Assembly (NCBI GenBank): GCA_016791365.1
Contig: JAEUMT010000013.1
Coordinates: 1-64,000, forward strand
Reading direction: 5' to 3'
Length of the DNA stretch: 64,000 nucleotides
Source: Hyphomonadaceae bacterium
GTDB lineage: Bacteria; Pseudomonadota; Alphaproteobacteria; Caulobacterales; Aquidulcibacteraceae
Shown here: positions 1-8,140 of the stretch, piece after piece
Numbering within the stretch: the first letter of the stretch is position 1
Layout: the number at the start of each line of letters is the position of its first letter
Made by a program: the position numbers and the translations under genes
The notes under the pieces: generated by a model
What the model saw: the letters and a program-made list of their open reading frames with translations, nothing else
What the model was told of the DNA's origin: nothing
Databases searched by the model: none

Positions 1-49
1 GGCGCCGGACTTGCAAGCCGCCCCGGCGCTCGTCATTAAGCGGGCCTCC

Positions 50-139
<90 letters not shown>

Positions 140-382
140 GCCTTCTTAGTTTGTCTGCACAAAAACAACCGTTTAGACGCGTGCCTGTCGCGAGTAATTT
201 TCCTCCCCGAGCACTACCCACTTTGTAGTGCGCTCGAGCTTGCGCGATGCTGTCGGTGCGTGCATGCCGCAAGGTGGCAAAGCCGGTTCACGTGGCGATC
301 GCCAAATATTCCCTAATCACGGTTGCCGCTACGGTTGACCATCCTCAGATACCTCCTCAACCTCTCGTTACAGCGGGGCTGG

Positions 383-727
383 ATGAGAGATTCGGAAAGG
401 GTCAAACGAGTTTACGCCGAGCTGAGGCGCACGGAGGGGATCAGCGCTTCAGCTGCCGACCTCATACGGTTGGCGCACCTACTAGTCCAAGTCTTCAAGT
501 CAGACTTCGACGATCTTCGAGAGTTTGGGAAACCCTACGAGCCGAAGAACTTTGCGACTCAAGAAGTCGATTTGGCGATGTCGGACGGTGGTTGGAAAGT
601 TCTCCATTTCGAGCTGGACCAGCAACGAGAGTCGCTCGAAATGGAATGGGGCGCGCACGCTTACCGACACAGCAGACTACAATTTTTCTTGGGACCAGCA
701 TGGCAGGTAAAAACTCCCCCGGGCTAA
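383..727 (+). CDS. Hypothetical protein, first gene of the accessory block
   Basis: About 114 residues from the ATG at 383, which has GGGG six bases upstream; a TTG at 323 would add 20 residues. I recognise no family. The N-terminal half is basic and helical (DSERVKRVYAELRRTEG), the middle has an acidic stretch, and there is no signal peptide or membrane segment. It overlaps the following helix-turn-helix gene by 28 bases and runs in the same direction, so the two are probably co-transcribed and translationally coupled with the HNH-helicase gene. The lower GC of the whole block suggests transfer. Its reality rests on position and length only. Confidence 0.5.
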   Translation: MRDSERVKRVYAELRRTEGISASAADLIRLAHLLVQVFKSDFDDLREFGKPYEPKNFATQEVDLAMSDGGWKVLHFELDQQRESLEMEWGAHAYRHSRLQFFLGPAWQVKTPPG

Positions 728-975
728 CGACGGCGGCGAAAGAGCACTTGGTGTCGGGTTTGCCGCTCACACGTCTCGAAGCGCTCATTTTCTTTGGCGT
801 CTCCAACTTGCCTGAACTCGTCTATGAGATGCGAAAGCAAGGCTGGAAGGTCGAGTCTCGCGCTGTGCCCTACGCGGCCGCTTTGGTTCGCGTGAACAAG
901 CACGCGACGTTGAAGCCGCCGGCAAACCTGCCTGTGCGAGAAATCACCTTGACGGAGTACTGGGTGAGTAAGTGA
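700..975 (+). CDS. Small phage-type helix-turn-helix protein (HTH_39-like)
   Basis: 91 residues. The core around LTRLEALIFFGVSNLPELV, followed by YEMRKQGWKVESR, matches the pattern of the small winged-helix proteins common in prophages (helix-turn-helix family PF14090): a 'TRLEAL..FG' helix, a short turn, a recognition helix and a 'G..IE.R' wing. It is probably a DNA-binding accessory or regulatory protein. The start is the ATG at 700; the longer open frame back to 247 overlaps the previous gene and looks unprotein-like. The stop overlaps the GTG of the next gene (GTGA at 972-975), so the two are likely made together. The family call is from memory of the motif. Confidence 0.65.
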   Translation: MAGKNSPGLTTAAKEHLVSGLPLTRLEALIFFGVSNLPELVYEMRKQGWKVESRAVPYAAALVRVNKHATLKPPANLPVREITLTEYWVSK

Positions 976-2816
976 AACGGTTCTTTTCCTCCAGACAACG
1001 TTTCATCTTGGCGCTCTTGTCGGGTGGGAGATGCAAGAAATGCAGTGCCAAGCTCCACAGTGACTTCCATGCGGACCACGTGAAGCCCTTCTCGAAAGGC
1101 GGCATTACAGCGCTGTTTAACGGGCAGGCACTCTGCGAACGATGTAATCTGAAGAAAGGTGCGACGATGATGAAGCTCCGCCCTTGGCAATCCGAAGCGC
1201 TGAAAAAAGCGATGAGCTGGCTCGTCGATCAGGCCACGGATCGGCACTTCTTGATCAATGCTGCTCCAGGCGCGGGTAAGACCATAGCCGCCTGCGCGAT
1301 CGCCAAAGACCTTATCGACCGAGACGAAATCGACAGGGTCATCGTCATCGCGCCGCGAGTCGAAGTCGTGAAGCAATGGGCTGACGACTTTAAGCTCGTT
1401 ACAGGCCGATATATGGGCAAAATCACGGGTGCCGACGACAAGATCGAAATCGACGTGTGTGCAACTTGGGCGGCCGTCCAAGGTCTGCAGGACGCTTTTC
1501 AAGCCGTTTGCATGGACAGTCGTGTACTACTTATCTGCGATGAGCATCACCACGCGGCAGTGGCCGCCGCTTGGGGGCGCGGCGTAAATGATGCGTTCGC
1601 GCGGGCTCAGTACGTCCTAGTGCTTACCGGGACGCCCATCAGATCCGACGGCCAACAGTCTGTTTGGATGGCGTATGACAGCCTGGGCAGGATCGATCAT
1701 CCAGAGGCGGGCACCTACACCATAAGCTACGGTCAGGCTGTTGACCTCGGATATTGTCGGCCAGCGACGTTTCATCGACACGAAGGCCGCTTCACCGTTG
1801 ATCTCGAGGATGGAGAGCAGGTCACCGTTTCGAGTAAGTCCCCGGCGAGCTTGAAGCCAGAGCTTTCTCGTATCGCCGGCCTGCAACGCGCGCTCGACTT
1901 TTACAAGCTCGCGTGTGCACCGCAGTTCGAGGCGGACAAGGTGACGCCGCGTGCTGACGGTTATCAGGGCACCATGATCGAGTGGGCTAGTAGCAAGCTT
2001 TCCGACTTGCGATTGCGAATGGCCAACGCCGGCGGGCTGGTGATCGCGCCTTCAATCGAGATGGCGCAATACATGGCTCGTCTCATCGAACTTATCGAGG
2101 GAGAGGCGCCCACGGTGGTTCACAGCTTGATGCCCAACGTTGAAAACAAAATCGCCAGCTTCAAGCACACTGATAAGCGTTGGGTCGTTTCCGTTGCGAT
2201 GATCTCCGAGGGCGTCGACATCAAGCGTTTGCGCGTTCTGATTTACCTGCCGAATGCTCTCACCGAGCTTGCATTTCGGCAGGCAGTCGGTCGTGTAGTT
2301 CGCACGAATGGTCCGGACGATGACACGCGCGCTTATGTTATAATGCCGTCCTTCGATATCCTCGAAACCTTTGCTCGCCGGGTCGAAGACGAAATGTCTC
2401 CCGGGATGCGCGTGGATTCTTCGCCGAAGACTAAACGCTGTCCGATTTGTGCCACGGAGGCGGCTCTCGGCGCGAAGACCTGCGAGGAGTGTGGCCACGC
2501 GTTTCCGCAAGCGCCTCCGCGTTTTCGCCCATGTCCCAAGTGCCAAGCCCTGAACCCAATGGGCGCCACCACTTGCCAGCAGTGTGGTTCCAGTATGAGT
2601 GTGGACTTTGTTCTAACGCTCGATGAAGCGTTGCGGACCGGCGCCATTGTGCGCGGAATGGATATCGAAGAGGACGAGGTTCAGCAGGGCGAAGGCCTCG
2701 CAGATTCTGTTCGCAAGGCGGTGATCGCCAGTGGCGACGAGAAGTTGGTCAAAGTCATTCGGCAACTGCCGGAGGAGAGTTGGGCGCGTCTGAAGAAGCT
2801 ATTCGATGAGAGCTAA
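972..2816 (+). CDS. HNH endonuclease - SF2 helicase - zinc-ribbon fusion protein
   Basis: 614 residues with three visible modules. Residues 20-63 are an HNH nuclease: C21/C24 and C55/C58 knuckles, D35-H36 in the HADHVKPFSKGG strand, N50, and a closing CNLKKG. Residues 67-470 are a superfamily 2 helicase/translocase: Walker A APGAGKT at 98-104, DEHH at 190-193, TGTP at 219-222, and motif VI QAVGRVVR at 437-444. Residues 490-507 and 521-538 are two tandem CxxC...CxxC zinc ribbons. It is therefore likely an ATP-driven DNA translocase carrying its own nuclease, as in restriction or anti-phage enzymes. The GTG start overlaps the previous stop. The 3' end overlaps the convergent methyltransferase gene by 62 bases. 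Alternative: a prophage replication helicase with a fused HNH domain. Confidence 0.88.
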   Translation: MKRFFSSRQRFILALLSGGRCKKCSAKLHSDFHADHVKPFSKGGITALFNGQALCERCNLKKGATMMKLRPWQSEALKKAMSWLVDQATDRHFLINAAPGAGKTIAACAIAKDLIDRDEIDRVIVIAPRVEVVKQWADDFKLVTGRYMGKITGADDKIEIDVCATWAAVQGLQDAFQAVCMDSRVLLICDEHHHAAVAAAWGRGVNDAFARAQYVLVLTGTPIRSDGQQSVWMAYDSLGRIDHPEAGTYTISYGQAVDLGYCRPATFHRHEGRFTVDLEDGEQVTVSSKSPASLKPELSRIAGLQRALDFYKLACAPQFEADKVTPRADGYQGTMIEWASSKLSDLRLRMANAGGLVIAPSIEMAQYMARLIELIEGEAPTVVHSLMPNVENKIASFKHTDKRWVVSVAMISEGVDIKRLRVLIYLPNALTELAFRQAVGRVVRTNGPDDDTRAYVIMPSFDILETFARRVEDEMSPGMRVDSSPKTKRCPICATEAALGAKTCEECGHAFPQAPPRFRPCPKCQALNPMGATTCQQCGSSMSVDFVLTLDEALRTGAIVRGMDIEEDEVQQGEGLADSVRKAVIASGDEKLVKVIRQLPEESWARLKKLFDES

Positions 2817-4446
2817 CAATTGCGCGTCGTGACTTTCGCGTGCTCGGAATCGATTTCTCGTCGAGCGCAGCGTTCACAGCGCTGCCAATGAGCAAACCAC
2901 TCGCGATTGTTGCTGAGTTCGCCAGAAGCTTTTCCTCGCCAATGGGGCTTCGAGCCATCTGCAGTCGAAGAGCTTCTGAAACTAGTTCTTTCGCAAGCTC
3001 TTCATCCGCCGAAAAGGCGTCGCGCATACGTGCGCCCAAGGCTCCAACTTCGTCTAACAGGTCAAACGCTCGGGTGACGCCCGGTCCACGGTGAGACCAG
3101 AGCGATTGCATGTTTGTGATGTCTGAACGCGAAACGAGCACTTCCGCCTCCTTCGCGATCGAAAGCAAGTCTCGTCGTCTCCGCTGCACGATCGCTAGGA
3201 GGGGACGTAGGAGCGGTCTGCCAAGATCAATCGATTGGATCGACTTCGACGATCCGTAATAGAAATCCACAGTCCATTCGGTACTTGCATTGTCAAAGTG
3301 GTTGGACAGCTCAAAGCGAACGCCGCTGCTGAGTCTAAGGTTTGGAATCGCAAATCGGAAACGACGGTTCTCGGGATAGCGTCGTCCAGCAGTTTCGGGA
3401 CGCGTTTCTTTGGGAGAAGCTTCGGGACTAACAAGCGATTTAGCGAATGATGTTAGTAAAGGCACCCGCGATTTGGGGGTTCCCTTCATCGCATGCGCGA
3501 TGAAGTATGCCATCGGAGGTGGCATCGCGTTGCCAATCATTCGCAGCTTTTGAGCGTGCGACTTTCCGTAGAACTGAAACGTAATCGGGAAACCTTGCAA
3601 GCAAGCGCGCTCGCGAAGCGTGAGACGTCGATAGCGACCGTTTGCGTCACGTATTACAATGCTCTCGCGCGATACCCGCGTGCAAGTGGCGGTCACGGTT
3701 CGAGACGCTCTTCTACTAGAATCTGGGAACGGCATTTGATTGTAGACGGGGTGATGCCGTTTTGCTGCCCGGTTTATCCGGGTCTCCTCATCATTGAGCG
3801 GTTCTTCGATTGCATGCTCCGTGAGTTTGCGCCGATCGAGGATAATTCCGTAGTTCGGATCGCAAATCTTGCCTTTGTCGAGAGCGCTAACAACGCCTCC
3901 TAACGTTTGCGCGTCAGTCTGATCCCGGTACGAATCAAGAAGCGCGAAGTCGAAGTTACCGACAATGCAGCGACTGCGGCGTTGCGGTAGTCCAAACGCT
4001 TCCATGTTTATGACGCGGTGTTGGATGCCCAGTTGGCGGAAGCGGTAAAGCGCGCCACCTTTCCGCAGCTCCGCGTCAATAATCGCCGCGATACGCGGGA
4101 CGTTTTCCATTGCCCAGAATCGAGGTCGCACGTGCGCCACGATCTCAAAAAAGCGGATCAAATCCTGAAGCCCATCTGCGACGTCGCCGTTGCCACCGCG
4201 ATTTGCGTACGAGAACTGCGTGCACGGCGGACTTCCAACAACCAGATCAATCCGCTTCGGGAGATTCTTTAGGGATAGCGTACGCACATCTATCGTTTGG
4301 GCACGGTGTTTGTTGTTGCGGAAGTTTGTCTCGTTTGCTGGGCCCCACCATTCATAGGATCCAACGACTTTGATGCCAGCCAGACGCAGCCCAAGAGACC
4401 AACCGCCGACGCCAGAATAGACGTCTATCGCCCGCATCGCAGTCAT
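2755..4446 (-). CDS. DNA (cytosine-5) methyltransferase with long C-terminal extension
   Basis: 563 residues from the ATG at 4446, which has GGAG 8 bases upstream; an upstream ATG at 4524 lacks this. Canonical C5-MTase motifs are present: SAM loop DVYSGVGGWSLG at about 8-19, catalytic GSPPC with Cys75, ENV at 114-116, QRRSR at 155-159, a TATCTRVSRE target region, and GNAMPPPMAY near 305. It transfers methyl from SAM to C5 of cytosine. After about residue 325 come some 240 residues that belong to no MTase motif and that I do not recognise. It converges on, and overlaps, the HNH-helicase gene. Such a pair would fit modification plus restriction, with the MTase protecting self DNA. GC content is lower than in flanking genes. 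Confidence 0.9.
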   Translation of the reverse strand: MTAMRAIDVYSGVGGWSLGLRLAGIKVVGSYEWWGPANETNFRNNKHRAQTIDVRTLSLKNLPKRIDLVVGSPPCTQFSYANRGGNGDVADGLQDLIRFFEIVAHVRPRFWAMENVPRIAAIIDAELRKGGALYRFRQLGIQHRVINMEAFGLPQRRSRCIVGNFDFALLDSYRDQTDAQTLGGVVSALDKGKICDPNYGIILDRRKLTEHAIEEPLNDEETRINRAAKRHHPVYNQMPFPDSSRRASRTVTATCTRVSRESIVIRDANGRYRRLTLRERACLQGFPITFQFYGKSHAQKLRMIGNAMPPPMAYFIAHAMKGTPKSRVPLLTSFAKSLVSPEASPKETRPETAGRRYPENRRFRFAIPNLRLSSGVRFELSNHFDNASTEWTVDFYYGSSKSIQSIDLGRPLLRPLLAIVQRRRRDLLSIAKEAEVLVSRSDITNMQSLWSHRGPGVTRAFDLLDEVGALGARMRDAFSADEELAKELVSEALRLQMARSPIGEEKLLANSATIASGLLIGSAVNAALDEKSIPSTRKSRRAIVSSHRIASSDAPNSPPAVAE

Positions 4447-4599
4447 CGTGGTCTCCGTTCTTCGGTACCACTGAATCGAAACTCGTTGTGTTTGACAAGA
4501 TCCGCCATGCCGCGCACCCGGCAATTGTTCGGTTCAAAGGCGAAACAGCTCACCGATCGCCTTTAGAATTCGTTTGCCGCAGCCGCGTGGGTTGTCGGG

Positions 4600-5115
4600 T
4601 TAGCCGGCGTTGACGAGGACGCGGATGCGTTCGTCGGTGATGGCGGCGGGTGCGGCGGTGGCTTGCACAGTGCGCTGGTTGGGGCGCCCGCCGCGGACGA
4701 AGACGACGTAAACATCGCCGACGGCGCCGGTGATGGCGTCGAAGCCGGGGAGCGGGCCGCAGCTGGTGGCCTCGGTGTAGCTCAGCGTGAAGCGGTTGGC
4801 ATAGGCGCGGCCTTTGAGACCGCGGATGCTGCGCAGCGTGACGCGTTGGCCGTAATCGTTGGCGTTTGGTTGCACGCGGACGATGCGGGCGAGGAAGACG
4901 CTGTCGGCTTCGTCCCAGAGGCGCGATTGGCGGTCAGCGCGCCATTGCGCGTCTTCGGCGTCGCGTTGCGCTTGCCAGGCGGCGGCGCGAGTCGCGTAGG
5001 CTTCGTCGCTCTCGCCTTGCTCTTGCGGCGGCGGCGGCATCGGCATGCACGCTTGCGCGGTATTGGCCGTGAGGAGCGCGATGGCGGCGGCGAGCGCGAG
5101 GAGCCAAGTTTTCAT
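4600..5115 (-). CDS. Small secreted protein, TIMP/NTR-like pattern
   Basis: 171 residues. A signal peptide (MKTWLLALAAAIALLTANTAQA) is followed directly by a mature N-terminus ACMPMPPPP. The middle is a charged, Ala/Gln-rich helix. The C-terminal half has 'DSVFLARIVRV', then 'VTLRSIRGLKG', and a later Cys in TSCGPLPGF. This layout (Cys right after cleavage, VF.A.V strand, .L...KG strand, later Cys) resembles bacterial TIMP/netrin-like OB-fold proteins and is also seen in the protein at 17584-18249. No catalytic motif is visible. The gene lies just beyond the accessory block and has the GC content of the main chromosome. Function unknown; probably periplasmic. Confidence 0.75.
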   Translation of the reverse strand: MKTWLLALAAAIALLTANTAQACMPMPPPPQEQGESDEAYATRAAAWQAQRDAEDAQWRADRQSRLWDEADSVFLARIVRVQPNANDYGQRVTLRSIRGLKGRAYANRFTLSYTEATSCGPLPGFDAITGAVGDVYVVFVRGGRPNQRTVQATAAPAAITDERIRVLVNAG

Positions 5116-5148
5116 GGGCTCAGTTATGCGGAGTCGGGGCCGCTAGCG

Positions 5149-5922
5149 TCAATGCGCGATGAGGCTGCGGTAAAGCATGTAGGCGGCAACCGCGAATACG
5201 ACGCCGGCGAAGACGCGCTGCAGCGCGCCGCGTTGTTTGGAAAGATGCGTGGCGAAGCTTGCGCCGATGACGCCGCCGATGAGGCCGCCGCCGATGAAGA
5301 GTGCGGCGATGCGCCAGTCGACGAGGCCGTCGAGGGCGTAGGAGGCGGCGGTGGTGGCGCCGAAACTGCCGACGCTGAAAAGCGATGAGCCAATGGCCTG
5401 GATCATGGTCATGCCGGTGGCGCCGATGAGGCCGGGGACGATGAGGAAGCCGCCGCCGATGCCGAAGAAGCCGGAGAGCGCGCCAGCGCCGAGGCCGTAA
5501 GCGATGAGCTTGGGCGCGTTCTGGGCGTTGAGAACAACGTCGCCGGCGCCTTCATCCTTGCGCGGGCGGAGCATGGCGACGCCGACGACGATCATCAGCA
5601 GCGCGAAGAGCGGCAGCAGCACTTGCGCGTCGGTGATCTTGCCGATAGCGGCGCCGGTTGCAGCCCCGACGACGCCCGCGGCGGCGAACACCATGGCGCA
5701 GCGCCATTTTACGTTGCCGCGGCGGGCGTGGTTGATGAGGTTGGCGAAGGCGTTGACCGAAACCGCAAGCGCGCTGGTGCCAATCGCCATGTGCGGGTTC
5801 GCGACGCCGACGACGTAAAGCAGCGCCGGCGTCGCCAGGATCGAGCCGCCGCCGCCGATCAATGCGAGCACGAGGCCAACAGCGCCGCCGCTGAGGATTG
5901 CGAGGAAATCGGGGAGCGTCAC
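5149..5922 (-). CDS. TauE/SafE-family membrane exporter
   Basis: 257 residues from the GTG at 5922, whose GTGA overlaps the stop of the rhodanese gene; a longer frame to 5979 would overlap that gene. About eight hydrophobic segments and the two repeated glycine-rich motifs of the TauE/SafE family (LIGGGGSILATPALLYVVG and FFGIGGGFLIVPGLIG) are clear. Members export sulfite, sulfoacetate or related sulfur anions across the inner membrane. In the bigR-type locus this protein is thought to remove sulfite produced by persulfide oxidation. It is last of three coupled genes (regulator, rhodanese, exporter). Confidence 0.9.
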   Translation of the reverse strand: MTLPDFLAILSGGAVGLVLALIGGGGSILATPALLYVVGVANPHMAIGTSALAVSVNAFANLINHARRGNVKWRCAMVFAAAGVVGAATGAAIGKITDAQVLLPLFALLMIVVGVAMLRPRKDEGAGDVVLNAQNAPKLIAYGLGAGALSGFFGIGGGFLIVPGLIGATGMTMIQAIGSSLFSVGSFGATTAASYALDGLVDWRIAALFIGGGLIGGVIGASFATHLSKQRGALQRVFAGVVFAVAAYMLYRSLIAH

Positions 5923-6452
5923 GCGGTAAGGCTGCCGCAATTCCAGGGCATGGTCTTTAGCAGAAGCGCCATGCCGCACCAGCCGGTCGCGCCGGCGAAG
6001 GTGAGGCCGGCGCCGATGAAAGCGGAGAGTGCGTAAAAGCCGGGGCTGACGAGGAAGCCCAACACAACGCCGGTGAGCACGAGCGAACCGGCGGTGATTT
6101 GAACTTGCCGCATGATTTCGATCGGCGCCTTGCGGTTAGCGTGCACCGGCAAGCCGGCCTGTTTCCAGGCTTCGATGCCGCCTTCGAGGTAATAGGCCTC
6201 GGCAAACCCGCGTGCGAGCAGCTTCGCCGCATTGGATTGCGTGCGCATTCCCGACCGGCAGTGAAACACCGCGGCTTTGGCGTGGTCGCGATCGAAATCG
6301 TGTGAATCGATCGCTGAGAGCGGCGCGAGGCGTGCGCCGAGGATATGCTCGCGCGCATGCTCGTCCGTTTCGCGGATGTCGATCAGGATGGCCTGGCCGC
6401 TATCGAGCTTCCGCTTGAGGTCGGGCGCGGTGATGGGATTGAGCGAGGTCAT
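5919..6452 (-). CDS. Rhodanese domain fused to DUF2892 membrane anchor
   Basis: About 177 residues. The N-terminal rhodanese domain has the active-site loop HCRSGMRT with the sulfur-carrying Cys. A C-terminal hydrophobic hairpin (LVLTGVVLGFLVSPGFYAL..., LTFAGATGWCGMALLL) is the DUF2892/YgaP-type membrane anchor. The family transfers sulfane sulfur; here it likely handles persulfide sulfur at the inner membrane. The ATG at 6452 overlaps the regulator's stop (ATGA), and the end overlaps the exporter start (GTGA). The upstream TTG at 6476 is less likely because it would overlap the regulator by 28 bases. Confidence 0.9.
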   Translation of the reverse strand: MTSLNPITAPDLKRKLDSGQAILIDIRETDEHAREHILGARLAPLSAIDSHDFDRDHAKAAVFHCRSGMRTQSNAAKLLARGFAEAYYLEGGIEAWKQAGLPVHANRKAPIEIMRQVQITAGSLVLTGVVLGFLVSPGFYALSAFIGAGLTFAGATGWCGMALLLKTMPWNCGSLTA

Positions 6453-6775
6453 TTCCGTTTCCGTTTCGGAGGGCAATAAATCCGCGCGAGCGTGCTGAGT
6501 ACGCGTACAACGTTGGGATCAGCGAGGCGGTAATAAATCTTCTGGGCGTCGCGGCGGGTATCGACCAGACCCTCTTCACGCAAGCGCGCAAGATGTTGCG
6601 AGAGGGCCGATTGTGAGAGGCCAGAGCCCGCCTGCAACGCGCCGGCCGAATGTTCGCCGCCGAGCAGCTGGCAAAGCACCATCAGGCGCGCCTCGTGGGC
6701 GAGCGCCTTCAAAAGCGCCGCCGCCGCGCCGGCCTTGGCGGCAAACTGCGTGGGGGAGAGTTCAGCGACCGCCAT
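6449..6775 (-). CDS. bigR: ArsR-family persulfide-sensing repressor, BigR/SqrR-like
   Basis: 108 residues. A winged-helix core (LLKALAHEARLMVLCQLLGGEHSAG..., SQSALSQHLARLREEGLV) carries two cysteines, C35 in LMVLCQL and C101 in ARIYCPP. This pair matches the position pattern of the redox cysteines of BigR/SqrR, which form a di- or tetrasulfide bond on exposure to persulfide and release DNA. The metal-binding ELxCxC motif of ArsR/SmtB sensors is absent. It heads the rhodanese-exporter operon and diverges from the persulfide dioxygenase, the known bigR locus layout. It probably represses both directions from the AT-rich intergenic region. Confidence 0.85.
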   Translation of the reverse strand: MAVAELSPTQFAAKAGAAAALLKALAHEARLMVLCQLLGGEHSAGALQAGSGLSQSALSQHLARLREEGLVDTRRDAQKIYYRLADPNVVRVLSTLARIYCPPKRKRK

Positions 6776-6784
6776 CGTGTCGCA

Positions 6785-6829
6785 CAATATATCACTGGAA
6801 ACTAAATTAGCAATGTCTAATATATAAGG
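6785..6829. promoter_or_regulatory. Divergent promoter/operator region of the BigR-like regulator
   Basis: The 84-base gap between regulator and dioxygenase is unusually AT-rich. It contains two inverted repeats: CTAAATTAG at 6802-6810 and TTAGCAATGTCTAA at 6807-6820, followed by TATATAAG. AT-rich short palindromes are typical BigR-class operators. The assignment to this regulator is inference from position. Confidence 0.55.
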
Positions 6830-6859
6830 ATTGCAGCCAATAAATGATCGGGAGTTCAC

Positions 6860-7720
6860 ATGAGAGTCCCCCAGGTGCGTGCGTTCTTCGACGAACCCAC
6901 ATTCACAGTGAGCTATCTGGTCTGGGATCCCGCCACCCGGCGCGGCGCCGTGATCGATAGCGTGCTCGATTTCGATCCAAAATCCGGCCGCACTGGCACG
7001 CGCTCCGCGGAAGCCATGCTGAAGGCGGCCGAACAGGAAGCTGTGACCATTGATTGGCTGCTCGAGACTCACGCTCACGCCGACCATATTTCCGGCGCGC
7101 CATTCCTGAAAAAGGCGACCGGCGCGCCGATCGTGATCGGTGAGCACATCAAGGCGGTGCAGCGTGTGTTCAAGGATGTGTTCAATCTGAGCTATGTGAC
7201 CGCGGATGGACGGCCTTTCGATCGGCTGGTGACGGACGGCGAGGCGCTTCCGCTTGGCGAGCTTGAGATCAAGGTGTTGCACACGCCCGGGCACACGCCG
7301 GCCTGTGTTTCCTATCTGATCGGCGACGCTCTGTTTGTCGGAGATACGGTTTTCATGCCGGATTATGGCACGGCGCGGACGGACTTTCCGGGCGGAGACG
7401 CGCGCACGCTCTATCGGTCGATCCAGAAATTATTGGCGCTGCCGGAAGAGACGCGCATGTTCTTGTGCCACGACTACAAGGCGCCGGGGCGTGACGTTTA
7501 TGCCTGGCAGACCACCGTTGGCGAACAGCGCGGCAAGAATATTCATCTCGCCGGAATCAGCGAGGACGAGTTCGTCGCGATGCGTGAAGCGCGCGACAAG
7601 ACCCTCTCCATGCCGGCTCTGATTCTGCCGTCGATTCAGGTGAACATCCAAGCTGGAGAGTTGCCGCCGCCGGAGGCCAATGGCGTGCGCTATTTGAAGT
7701 TGCCGATCGACGTCCTCTAA
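6860..7720 (+). CDS. Persulfide dioxygenase (ETHE1/Blh-type metallo-beta-lactamase fold)
   Basis: 286 residues. Metal and family motifs are all present: THAHADH (about 71-77), HTPGHTPACVSYL, GDTVFMPDYGTARTDFPGGD and CHDYKAPGR. The TDFPGGD and CHDY signatures separate the ETHE1/Blh persulfide dioxygenases from glyoxalase II. Expected reaction: glutathione persulfide plus O2 gives sulfite and glutathione, using one iron. The divergent rhodanese and TauE exporter would supply persulfide sulfur and remove sulfite. The ATG follows GGGAG eight bases upstream. Confidence 0.92.
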   Translation: MRVPQVRAFFDEPTFTVSYLVWDPATRRGAVIDSVLDFDPKSGRTGTRSAEAMLKAAEQEAVTIDWLLETHAHADHISGAPFLKKATGAPIVIGEHIKAVQRVFKDVFNLSYVTADGRPFDRLVTDGEALPLGELEIKVLHTPGHTPACVSYLIGDALFVGDTVFMPDYGTARTDFPGGDARTLYRSIQKLLALPEETRMFLCHDYKAPGRDVYAWQTTVGEQRGKNIHLAGISEDEFVAMREARDKTLSMPALILPSIQVNIQAGELPPPEANGVRYLKLPIDVL

Positions 7721-8060
7721 GTGCGGCGCATCTAAACCAACTGGTAAGCGCATCAGTGCGCGCGTGTACGCAAAGTGCGCGCGCACATTTCAATGCAATC
7801 ACATTTGGTGTTCCGAGCTTGACGCGTCAGCACGATGGGTATTCCATTCATTTTGTCGGAAGACTTCGGCGCCGTCCGCCGGTTCCCGCTCGCATTGCTC
7901 ATGCAGCGCATAACACCTGGGCCACGGCGCGCACCGAGTCGGTCTTCCCGTCCGATGAAAGACCGCGCGCAGCAATGGTGCTGCCAGAATGCGCGGACCG
8001 ATTTCGTCTCGGCCGGCGTCAGGCGACGTTTCAGCGTTTGGTGATATATTGTTGAACAAA
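7721..8060. other. Gene-poor interval with RNA-like hairpins
   Basis: No convincing protein in either direction; open frames here have no recognisable features. Hairpins are present: GTGCGCGCG with its complement at 7756-7786, which may end the dioxygenase transcript, and CGGTCTT...AAGACCG at 7940-7965. A strong terminator follows at 8061-8085, over 340 bases from the dioxygenase stop, so a small RNA transcribed through about 7930-8085 is possible. No Rfam family was recognised. Confidence 0.3.
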
Positions 8061-8085
8061 GCGGCAACTGGGTTGCCGCTTTTTT
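8061..8085 (+). terminator. Rho-independent terminator
   Basis: GCGGCAAC-TGG-GTTGCCGC stem-loop followed by six T. The eight bases before it (TTGAACAAAG context) recur with small changes at about 8102-8120, just upstream of thpR. Confidence 0.85.
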
Positions 8086-8140
8086 GCATGCGGCGCTTCG
8101 GTATTTTGAACAAAGCTGCATCGCTCCTATTGTGAGCGTG

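Noticed and set aside
247-699. Long upstream extension of the HTH gene
   Set aside because: The extra frame overlaps the better-looking gene at 383-727 and reads as unstructured text; the ATG at 700 fits the family.
140-4560. attL/attR pair flanking the accessory block
   Set aside because: I looked for a second copy of the tRNA-Ser 3' end (GTTCGAATCCC...) near 4500-4600 and saw none, and there is no integrase gene inside.
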